12,213 bases of DNA from Acidilobaceae archaeon. GTDB lineage: Archaea > Thermoproteota > Thermoprotei_A > Sulfolobales > Acidilobaceae. The stretch is taken from positions 1 through 12,213 of the forward strand of contig JALWGG010000126.1 in the NCBI GenBank assembly GCA_027013765.1, in the 5' to 3' direction. Of the stretch, positions 6,291-12,213 are shown in pieces; positions within the stretch are counted from its first letter, which is position 1, and the number at the start of each line of letters is the position of its first letter. Below the pieces are notes generated by a model. That model did not search any database, was not told the origin of the DNA, and saw only the letters and a list, made by a program, of their open reading frames with translations. A program made the translations under genes and the position numbers.

Positions 6291-8869
6291 CACCCTCCAG
6301 GCTCTATAATGATAATGGCTTCCGGAGACTCTATGTCCCGCGGATCCACGCTGCACCGGAACCTTATGTATTGGTAGTTAAGCCATATATCTATCCAGTC
6401 ATCATAATGGCCGCTCACGGGGTTCCCACTCTGCCCACCCGGGTATATGCCATACATGATGCAGGAGTCCAGCGACCTCATCTCAGTGACTATCCTCCAG
6501 CTAGGCCCATTCCGCACCCTCCTCTCCTCGTCCAACGCCTTCAAGTCCCACGGGAATGGAGCGTTCATGAGTATATGGGACCCGCCATCCTCCGGGTAGG
6601 GCCCCCTGGAGAGCTGGTCTAGGCCTGATATGTGTTTCAATAGGAGCTGGTGTACCCTTCCCCACTTCCACTCGTTGATGTCGCTGCCTAGCTTCTCCTC
6701 CAGCTTGGATAATGCATTGGCTAGGGCGTCGTGTATGGTCTTGTTGAAGCCCTTGGGGAACCATTTAGAGGTCCTCTCCTCCTTAATCAGGTATACTGTT
6801 GTGGATACTCTTGGATAGAATCTATGGTGTATGCCGTGGCTGAGGAGATAATCCCTATACATCTCATCCTGCAGCGCGGATAGCCACGCCCACCATATTG
6901 TCGGGGCTACCTCATCCTTATCCATCCTGTAATCCCACTTGGACAACACATCCAGCGCCTGCCTCTCCATGCCAGTAGCTGTACCATTCACCGCTTCAAT
7001 CATATCGTGGAGCACGCTTGCAGCAGCCCAATCCCTTATATCGGCCTGGAACCTCATCATATCATCTATAGAGAACTTATCCTTGGACGTGAGGTCCCTA
7101 AAGATCTCTTGAGCCCTGAAGGGGTCGTCCCACCAGCCACCGAGTATAAAATAGGGGTAGTAGGGCCCTACGGACATCTGGTTGGGGGCAGCTAGGAAGC
7201 CCCTATCAGGGTTTATAGAGTGCGGCACGTCTTCGAAGGGGATGTAGGACACCCAGTCATACTCGCCGGATCCATTCAGCACGGACCTACTACTAACAAC
7301 CATTATCTCCTTCCCGTTGGGTAGAGTGACGTTGCGTAGCGGGAACAGGCCGGGCTCGAACACGGCTATATTCCCATAGATATCTGCATACATGAAATTC
7401 TGGCTGGGAACATCCCAGTACCTAATCGCGTTTATGAATTCGGTCAGGTTCCTAGCCTTATTCAATAGGTATATAGCTACCACCTCCCTGGTAACGCCGC
7501 TCCCGTCATTCAGGAATCCAGCGTTGCCTGTCCACCTAAAGGAGATGGTTAGACCCTTCCTTGTAAGTACAGGTCCATGGATAGTCTCATAAATGGTTAA
7601 ATTGTATGGGGGTTTGCCTTTTATATTTATGGTCTCATTTATGACCTTCATCCTAAGCCACTCGCCATTATGATAGTACATGGTAGGGTCTTCGGGGCTG
7701 GTTTCCTCCACGTAGAAGTCCATTACACCGATCTGCGTGTTGGTCAGCCCCCATGAGATATACCTGTTGTACCCGATGATTATGAATGGTATGCCTGTGA
7801 GAGTCACGCCATAAACATCTAAATCCCCCGGGACGTGTATGTGGAGTGCAAACCATAGGCTAGGCATATTCAATTGGAGGTGGGGATCGTTAGCCATCAT
7901 AGCCGCCCCACTAGAGCTCCTAGCCGGAGAGACGGCCCAGTTGTTGCTACCAATCTCCCGCGGGCGCTCCCCGACGAGGTCCAGTATATCCATCACAGCC
8001 TCTTCCAGCCTAGCCTGGAAGCTTGTATCGTTGAAGTCTAATCCCGTGGCCCACTTGGAGAACCAGTTGAGGCTCCTGAGGTAGTAGGGGTCCACGTCGA
8101 GCCTCTTTCCATTAACCTCCCCGTCCCCCGGCATTACCGTCACGTTGTCACTGTAGTATGGGTGGACGGGCCATAGGATATTCACATCCTCGGGGCCTAG
8201 CTTCGTTGCAAGGTATGAGTATACAAGTGGCCTCATATAGTTGGTTAGACCCCAAGCCATATACTTTGCCCATAGGATCGAGTCCACGGGACTCCACGGC
8301 TCGGGCCTGTACCCGAGCAGCTTGAACATTAGGGGGAGCCTATCGGTCTCCTCCATCCTCTTAATAGCGTCATTGACCCCGCGGCTGTACGCCTCTAGGA
8401 GCGAGTATATCTCGGGCCTAGAATCTCTAACCCATACACTCGTCGCCTCAGCCGACCTCCTAAGCCCTATAGTCCTCATATAGATGTCGCTCTTCAACGC
8501 GTCCTCCCCAACGATTTCCGCCAGCCTGCCTGAGGCTAGCCTCCTCTGGATATCCATCTGCCATAGGCGGAACCACGCGTGCACGTAGCCTATAGCGTAG
8601 AATGCATCCTCCTCGTTGGAGGCGTATATATGTGGTATATAGTTCTCGTCGAAGACGACTGTAACGGGGCTAGATAGCCCAGGGCCAGTTATCCTCAATT
8701 CACCCCTTACATCACCCACGCCAGCCGAGACGGATACCCCATGGAAGGGGTCCATAAGGTACACTAGCTGCCCTAGGGGGGTCACAATAATTAATCCAAC
8801 CACAACGACTACCCCAATAAACCCGAGGATCCTTGAAACCAGCGATCTAGACCACAATAGTGGGAACAC
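6290..8869 (-). CDS. Penicillin acylase family Ntn hydrolase, membrane-anchored
   Basis: An 859-aa member of the penicillin amidase family (peptidase S45). Residues 13-39 form a signal-anchor helix, so the enzyme should face outside the cell. The alpha-chain region has DENYIPHIYA (74-83), GYVHAWFRLWQMDIQRR (94-110) and ASGRLAEIVG. In the family the precursor self-cleaves before a serine that becomes the new N-terminus; here that is Ser308 in EIGSNNW (codon 7948-7946). The beta chain continues with NDPHLQL (327-333), WGLTNTQIG with the likely oxyanion asparagine, WKWGRVH, and the C-terminal GPSWR and PGGQSGNP-SGHYDDW motifs, so it is complete. Family members hydrolyse amides such as penicillins, acyl-homoserine lactones or lipid amides; the archaeal substrate is unknown. 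GTG at 8869 was chosen because it keeps the anchor and follows TAGG. Confidence 0.93.
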   Translation of the reverse strand: MFPLLWSRSLVSRILGFIGVVVVVGLIIVTPLGQLVYLMDPFHGVSVSAGVGDVRGELRITGPGLSSPVTVVFDENYIPHIYASNEEDAFYAIGYVHAWFRLWQMDIQRRLASGRLAEIVGEDALKSDIYMRTIGLRRSAEATSVWVRDSRPEIYSLLEAYSRGVNDAIKRMEETDRLPLMFKLLGYRPEPWSPVDSILWAKYMAWGLTNYMRPLVYSYLATKLGPEDVNILWPVHPYYSDNVTVMPGDGEVNGKRLDVDPYYLRSLNWFSKWATGLDFNDTSFQARLEEAVMDILDLVGERPREIGSNNWAVSPARSSSGAAMMANDPHLQLNMPSLWFALHIHVPGDLDVYGVTLTGIPFIIIGYNRYISWGLTNTQIGVMDFYVEETSPEDPTMYYHNGEWLRMKVINETINIKGKPPYNLTIYETIHGPVLTRKGLTISFRWTGNAGFLNDGSGVTREVVAIYLLNKARNLTEFINAIRYWDVPSQNFMYADIYGNIAVFEPGLFPLRNVTLPNGKEIMVVSSRSVLNGSGEYDWVSYIPFEDVPHSINPDRGFLAAPNQMSVGPYYPYFILGGWWDDPFRAQEIFRDLTSKDKFSIDDMMRFQADIRDWAAASVLHDMIEAVNGTATGMERQALDVLSKWDYRMDKDEVAPTIWWAWLSALQDEMYRDYLLSHGIHHRFYPRVSTTVYLIKEERTSKWFPKGFNKTIHDALANALSKLEEKLGSDINEWKWGRVHQLLLKHISGLDQLSRGPYPEDGGSHILMNAPFPWDLKALDEERRVRNGPSWRIVTEMRSLDSCIMYGIYPGGQSGNPVSGHYDDWIDIWLNYQYIRFRCSVDPRDIESPEAIIIIEPGG

Positions 8870-9230
8870 CCTACAGGATAAATCAAGCTACAGCACTCGA
8901 CTAAAATACTTTACTAATATATTAGATGGCCGACCGCCAGTGTTTAAGGATTGTGAGCTTGTATGGCAAGCCCTCAATTACACTCTTTCGCCATAATTCT
9001 AGCTTCCACCATTAATTCTTCTGAGGACATCATACGCTATACCCCTCTTTATATGGCAATGCTAAATAATAGTTATGATTTAGGCTATTCCGAGTCTTTA
9101 TAACTTTTAGGTCCCCTCAATGCCTGGTCTTCTTATTGTTATGGATATTGGTTTGCAGTGTGCTTGTTAACCCGTACTTCAAGTGCATAGTTGTTATGAA
9201 TAATATAGGGTGGATGTGTGCTAGAAAACG
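8870..9230. other. AT-rich region with little coding content
   Basis: A 361-bp stretch without a secure gene, clearly AT-richer than the flanks. It holds a perfect palindrome CTAATATATTAG (8914-8925), a minus-strand AGTATTTTAG (about 8902-8911) that could be the acylase TATA box, CTTTATATGG (9047-9056), and a plus-strand TCTTTATAAC near 9095-9104. Three related motifs GTTATGATTT, GTTATGGATA and GTTATGAATA occur within about 130 bp. No tRNA-like TpsiC arm and no C/D-box pair was found. It contains the micro-ORF described separately. Confidence 0.6.
8974..9033 (-). other. Micro-ORF or gene relic (19 codons)
   Basis: ATG ATG opens a 19-aa frame, MMSSEELMVEARIMAKECN, ended by TGA at 8976-8974. 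A TATA-like CATATAAAG (minus strand, about 9047-9055) lies about 22 bp upstream, suitable for a near-leaderless transcript, and GAGGGG lies between them. In the adjacent frame a protein-like stretch continues (KSVIEGLPYKLTILKHWRSAI, stop at 8924-8922), so this may be the remains of a slightly longer helical protein broken by a frameshift. Real micro-protein, decayed antitoxin-like gene, or chance are all possible. Confidence 0.25.
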
Positions 9231-9437
9231 TTAACTTCCGTCTTCTCCTGCTAGTTGTTCTAGGCGTTTGAGTAGTTCCTCATATTCAAGCTGGTTGTTG
9301 AACCAGGCCTCAATTAAATCCATAGCCTGTTTCCTGCGTTCTCGTGGAATACGGTCATAGCGACGCCAGATCTCGGTCATTATACACCTCATCTCGCGCT
9401 TGTGTAGCTCTACAACATCAACCCAACCCTCACTCAT
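9231..9437 (-). CDS. Small helical hypothetical protein (68-70 aa)
   Basis: The product is almost fully alpha-helical and charged: MSEGWVDVVELHKREM, then IWRRYDRIPRERRKQAMDLI, then LEYEELLKRLEQLAGEDGS, with heptad-like leucines near the end. ATG at 9437 is preceded by GGGGTG at 9452-9447; GTG at 9443 is an alternative adding two residues. Seven of nine arginines are CGN, unlike the AGG-dominated neighbours, so it looks foreign to the chromosome. It lies 77 nt downstream of the PIN gene on the same strand; an antitoxin or partner role is possible but the order is reversed from usual VapBC and no DNA-binding fold is evident. Family not recognised. Confidence 0.55.
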   Translation of the reverse strand: MSEGWVDVVELHKREMRCIMTEIWRRYDRIPRERRKQAMDLIEAWFNNQLEYEELLKRLEQLAGEDGS

Positions 9438-9514
9438 ATCCACTACACCCCTCTCGTGAATAGGCGTGTGTCAAGGTAAATTGTTTTGCCACCAAAAGTT
9501 AGGCGGAAGAGGGC

Positions 9515-9859
9515 TTACCACATGTCCAGTGTGAGTAGTGTGTGAGGGCCAGTGGCGATTGCTATGGCCGCATCATGACGCTTGTCCTCGGGCACGAACG
9601 AGGCCAGCTCCATTAGGTGTGCATAGCTTGGCCCCACATATGCGCCTTGGGTTCTTATGAAGTGGAGTACCTCTTTATACCTAGCTCTAATTTCAGGTCG
9701 TGGACTCCGTTTCACCTCATATAGTGTGACACTTGTATAGCCTAGACGATAGCCATAACTCTTTAGCGAATCTACTATAGTATGGATGATCAGGACTTTA
9801 TCCGGGTTCCCTAGGCCATAATATGGTAGCCACCCACTACTAGTGTCTAGGACGATAAT
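9515..9859 (-). CDS. PIN-domain protein (VapC-like ribonuclease), non-canonical start or 5'-damaged
   Basis: The minus frame reads IIVLDTSSGWLPYYGLG at its start, the typical beginning of a PIN domain (D5, T6, S7). It continues with GYTSVTLYEVKRS (E48) and EDKRHDAAIAIA (D96), and ends LLTLDMW (D112), which fits the acidic metal-binding set of VapC-type RNases. The frame is open upstream only to a TAA near 9920 and contains no ATG, GTG or TTG before residue 49. An ATT at 9859 with GGAG five nt upstream would restore a PIN N-terminus of 114 aa. Alternatively the GTG at 9876 is the true start and a one- or two-base frameshift separates it. The C-terminus is about 15-20 aa shorter than usual. Several arginines are CGN. 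A GTG start at 9715 would remove the first catalytic half and is rejected. Confidence 0.65.
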   Translation of the reverse strand: MIVLDTSSGWLPYYGLGNPDKVLIIHTIVDSLKSYGYRLGYTSVTLYEVKRSPRPEIRARYKEVLHFIRTQGAYVGPSYAHLMELASFVPEDKRHDAAIAIATGPHTLLTLDMW

Positions 9860-9908
9860 CTTATCTCCGCCCTCACGCCTACTCCCCCATAGAGAGGTAT
9901 CCTGTATA

Positions 9909-9928
9909 GGCCACTGGCTTTAATGGCC
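9909..9928. promoter_or_regulatory. TATA-like element between PIN and PHP genes
   Basis: GGCCA-N10-TGGCC frames the sequence CTTTAATG (9918-9925), which reads as a weak TATA box on both strands. Predicted starts fall near 9895 (PIN gene, ~35-nt leader) and near 9945 (PHP gene, ~19-nt leader ending in GGTG 6 nt before TTG). The 5-bp inverted arms could be an operator around the box. Confidence 0.35.
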
Positions 9929-9963
9929 CAGAGCCTCGGGCTCGCTTGGACATGGTGTGAGGG

Positions 9964-10635
9964 TTGTATAGGGTAGAGATTCATGTGCATACAACTGCTA
10001 GTGATGGGAGGGATGAGCCGGGTATAGTGGTCCGTGCCGCTGCTAGGCTCGGCCTCAAAGCCCTTGCAATTACCGATCACAACACGTTTAAGGGCTCCAT
10101 TATTGCATCTAGGGAGAGTAATGGTGATATTCTGATTATATATGGGAACGAGGTTAGGTCCTCCCGGGGCGATGTGCTACTCCTATGCCCAGCCCCAATA
10201 CAGGCCGGGGTGTGGAGGGGTATGGATCCTTGGAGGCTTAGGGAGGTGGCTGACGAGTGGGGGTGTATACTGGTCGCGGCCCACCCCTACCATGTTGGGA
10301 GGAGTAGTGTTGGTGGGTTGATGAGGGAGCCTGGCTTGTTTGACGCGGTCGAGGTCTGGAACCCCCGCTCGGTCCCGGTATTCAATATACCAGCCATGAT
10401 CCATGCAAGGAGGCTTGGGAGCCCTGCTACTAGCGGGAGTGACGCCCACGTTATTGAGGAGCTAGGCACCGCCCCCATCCTTATGGAGTGGGCCCCGTCA
10501 TCTGTTGATGATGTGCTTGACGCGATCAGGAGGGGCAGGGTAAGGCCTACATACAGGCTACCCGGGCCCAGGGCTTATATCGCAGCTGCCTCATGGGCCA
10601 TCAGGAGGAGGCTTAAGCGCTTCCTGGAGCAGTGA
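9964..10635 (+). CDS. PHP-domain metal-dependent phosphoesterase
   Basis: A 223-aa single-domain PHP protein. Metal-ligand motifs are all present in order: HVH (H7, H9), D14 in TASDGRDEPG, ITDHNT (D38, H39), GNEV (E63), AAHPYH (H107, H110), a likely Glu/Asn region EVWNPR (E130, N133), and GSDAH (D160, H162). Such proteins form a trinuclear metal site in a distorted TIM barrel and hydrolyse phosphoesters; small relatives include the RNase AM/TrpH (YciV) nuclease and histidinol-phosphatase-like enzymes. The lack of any extra domain and the DAIRRGRV motif near residue 186 resemble the TrpH-like group, but the substrate cannot be set. TTG at 9964 is the only usable start because a TGA lies in frame two codons upstream. 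The cytosolic enzyme stands 46 nt before the transporter genes. Confidence 0.88.
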   Translation: MYRVEIHVHTTASDGRDEPGIVVRAAARLGLKALAITDHNTFKGSIIASRESNGDILIIYGNEVRSSRGDVLLLCPAPIQAGVWRGMDPWRLREVADEWGCILVAAHPYHVGRSSVGGLMREPGLFDAVEVWNPRSVPVFNIPAMIHARRLGSPATSGSDAHVIEELGTAPILMEWAPSSVDDVLDAIRRGRVRPTYRLPGPRAYIAAASWAIRRRLKRFLEQ

Positions 10636-10642
10636 TTTAATC
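10634..10642 (+). promoter_or_regulatory. Possible TATA box for the permease genes
   Basis: GATTTAATC overlaps the PHP stop codon and lies about 40 bp before the TTG at 10682, giving a predicted ~17-nt leader that contains the purine-rich GGGGCGCGGGGG. This suggests the permeases have their own promoter rather than only read-through from the PHP gene. Confidence 0.35.
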
Positions 10643-10681
10643 CTCCCATTCATCCTGTACTAAGGCCTGGGGCGCGGGGGC

Positions 10682-11482
10682 TTGCTGAACCTGTTCAAGG
10701 CCGAGCTATACTCGATCATGGCGTGGTATAGGAGTAACAGGGTCATGCTGGTATTAAGCTTCCTATGGCCCTATGCAACGGTCCTAGTGCTCCTAGCCCT
10801 GGGGAGCTCCTATGGGAGTCTTGAGGAGTGGAGGAGGAGCATGGGTGTCGAGTACCCCCTCATATACCTGTTCGCCGCCAGTGCTGTCGCCTTCGCCTCT
10901 GCTGGTATAATAGAGAGTGCTAGTGGGGTTGCATTGTGGCATAGGTGGGTGGGGACCCTCCCATACGTATACCTGGCCCCAGCCGGGTTCCCCAGGTACC
11001 TGCTCGCAAGCGGGGTTGCTAATAGCCTTGTAATGGCCCTGATAGACTTTACAGCGGTAGCCCCCGCGGTTGTGCTGCTTGGGGGTTTGGAGGGTGGCGT
11101 AAGGCTCCTCCTAGTCCTCCTGGTCATGGTTATCGGCTCCCTCCCGCTGGTTGGTATAGCGATCCTTGCATCCCTTGCCAGCCTCATGGCGCGTGAGGAG
11201 GGGAATATCATATACTTTGTCAACCCCCTCCTGCTTCTTGCAAGCGGGATCTTCTACCCCTTAGAGGTCCTCCCCCGCCTGCTTAGGCTTGCCAGCGAGG
11301 TCCTCCCGGTTACATACGTGGTTGAAGCCGCTAGGATCGCGTCCACATACACCACGGGGCTAGGCAGGGCGGTGCTGGGGGTAGCATATACCCTGGCGGT
11401 CATGACTGTCATCTACAACATGGTTAGCCTCTACCTCATAGGCTCCGGGGAGAGGGGTGTGAGGAGGAGGGGAGTCATATAG
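10682..11482 (+). CDS. ABC-2 type transporter permease
   Basis: A 266-aa membrane protein of the ABC-2 permease class. The N-terminus is cytoplasmic (MLNLFKAELYSIMAWYRSNR), followed by about six helices near residues 21-40, 58-78, 106-134, 141-170, 178-192 and 226-252. The C-terminal part has the class signature LLLLASGIFYPLEVLP (183-198) with SEVLPVTYVVEAAR shortly after. Such permeases pair with a separate ATPase to export lipids, drugs, polysaccharides or peptides. The TTG at 10682 directly follows GGGGGC, a plausible though very close ribosome site; no better start is visible. A second, related permease starts 22 nt downstream, so the two likely form a heterodimeric channel. The ATPase gene is expected outside the window. 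Substrate unknown. Confidence 0.88.
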   Translation: MLNLFKAELYSIMAWYRSNRVMLVLSFLWPYATVLVLLALGSSYGSLEEWRRSMGVEYPLIYLFAASAVAFASAGIIESASGVALWHRWVGTLPYVYLAPAGFPRYLLASGVANSLVMALIDFTAVAPAVVLLGGLEGGVRLLLVLLVMVIGSLPLVGIAILASLASLMAREEGNIIYFVNPLLLLASGIFYPLEVLPRLLRLASEVLPVTYVVEAARIASTYTTGLGRAVLGVAYTLAVMTVIYNMVSLYLIGSGERGVRRRGVI

Positions 11483-11504
11483 CGGTGCTGGGGGTGCGGT
11501 GGGG

Positions 11505-12213
11505 GTGTATAGGCGGGTCTATGCAATGCTGTGGCTGCATGTAGTCAGGACCAGCAGGTACCTGTGGAGCCTTGCCAACTGGGGTGTGACGGAGTTCATG
11601 TGGATCGCGATCTATATACTGGGGGCCCTGGCCTTCACGCCGGAGGAGAGGTATGGAGACGTTGTGCCAACCATATTCTGGGCGGTGATAGCTTGGAACA
11701 TGATGAGCACTGCCACCTGGACTATAGGGAACTGGATAAGGTTCTACATAAACATGGGCATGTTTGAGGAGCACGAGCTCGCCGATGCAAGCCACGCGCT
11801 ATTCCTAACCCTAAGGACCCTGCCAGCGCTGGTGGAGACCATCGTGGCCGCCGTATTCGTCGGGGTATTCCTAGCTAATGTGACCAGCGTGGAGGTCCTC
11901 AGGGCCTCCAACCCCCTACTCCTGGGGGCGAGCCTAGCCCTTATACTCGTCATGGCAATCCTCTACAGCCTCTCACTGGCATTCCTAAGCATGGCCGCCG
12001 GGAGCCCGGCACCCCTCCTAGACTTCCTAAACTTCATACTCTTCATAGTAGGAGGGATAGCTGTACCCGTCTCAAGCCTGCCAGAGGCCCTAAGGCTTGT
12101 AGCTATACTAACACCCTACAGCCACCCGGCCGAGCTTATGAGGTATGCAAGCGTCGGGTGGACCCCATACCTGGGAGTGTATGGGGAGGTCCTCGCATCC
12201 CTCGCATACATAG
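11505..12213 (+). CDS. ABC-2 type permease, second subunit (partial)
   Basis: The frame is open to the right edge without a stop for 236 codons, so the 3' end is missing. It begins VYRRVYAMLWLHVVRTSRYL, a typical cytoplasmic N-terminus with an amphipathic coupling-like helix. Helices follow (EFMWIAIYILGALAF; IFWAVIAWNMMSTATW; a long one around LVETIVAAVFVGVFLANV; LLLGASLALILVMAILYSL). The signature-like region FLNFILFIVGGIAVPVSSLP precedes LVAILTPYSHPAELMRY, which parallels the end of the preceding permease. GTG at 11505 (or in-frame GTG 11499, or ATG 11526) follows the G-rich GGTGGGG. It is 22 nt after the first permease stop, in the same operon. It probably lacks only the last helix. The frames in the other five registers here are shadows. 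Confidence 0.82.
   Translation, partial: MYRRVYAMLWLHVVRTSRYLWSLANWGVTEFMWIAIYILGALAFTPEERYGDVVPTIFWAVIAWNMMSTATWTIGNWIRFYINMGMFEEHELADASHALFLTLRTLPALVETIVAAVFVGVFLANVTSVEVLRASNPLLLGASLALILVMAILYSLSLAFLSMAAGSPAPLLDFLNFILFIVGGIAVPVSSLPEALRLVAILTPYSHPAELMRYASVGWTPYLGVYGEVLASLAYI

Noticed and set aside
6291..6356. N-terminal extension of the small membrane protein (22 residues)
   Set aside because: It lies wholly within the acylase coding region in another frame and reads as low-quality protein; the TGATG overlap gives the natural start.
9120..9170. 16-codon plus-strand frame MPGLLIVMDIGLQCAC after a TATA-like box
   Set aside because: Too short, the spacing to the box is slightly too small, and there is no supporting feature.
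9060..9206. Three similar GTTATG-containing motifs as a repeat array
   Set aside because: Spacing is irregular and similarity is limited to about 8-10 AT-rich bases; not CRISPR-like and explicable by composition.
9515..9715. 66-aa reading from the GTG at 9715 as an independent gene
   Set aside because: It is only the C-terminal half of the PIN domain; the missing catalytic Asp and strand are encoded in frame just upstream.

Overview
The window looks like chromosomal DNA of a hyperthermophilic crenarchaeon, probably Desulfurococcales or a relative; this is inferred from style, not from a marker gene. Arginine is mostly AGG, isoleucine mostly ATA, GTG and TTG starts are common, genes are packed with stop/start overlaps, archaeal TATA-like boxes lie about 25 bp before several starts, and a diphthine synthase (archaeal/eukaryotic pathway) is present. 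No rRNA, tRNA, CRISPR array, transposase or bacterial-type promoter was recognised.

Left block (1-2257): two divergent transcription units. To the left, a partial two-helix membrane protein runs off the window edge (minus strand). To the right, a CPBP/CAAX-type membrane protease, a PadR regulator and a ~7-TM membrane protein form a tightly overlapping operon. The two units share a central TATA-like element. Each start codon is preceded, at exactly the same distance, by the same 21-bp near-palindrome. This duplicated operator-like leader is the most striking non-coding feature of the window and suggests a co-regulated membrane module controlled by the PadR protein.

Central block (2323-8869): an unrecognised 342-aa protein (minus) diverges from diphthine synthase (plus). 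Diphthine synthase converges, with a 1-nt gap, on the two-gene class I fumarase (minus, alpha then beta). Beyond an intergenic stretch lies a second minus-strand operon: a membrane-anchored penicillin-acylase family Ntn hydrolase with its predicted Ser308 nucleophile, translationally coupled to a small membrane protein.

Island (about 8870-9960): AT-richer DNA with CGN arginine codons, sparse coding, a micro-ORF or gene relic, a 70-aa helical protein, and a PIN-domain (VapC-like) protein that has no ATG, GTG or TTG start. This looks like a horizontally acquired, partly decayed toxin-antitoxin-type patch.

Right block (9964-12213): a PHP-family metal-dependent phosphoesterase followed by two ABC-2 type permease subunits. 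The second runs off the right edge; the ATPase partner is not in the window.
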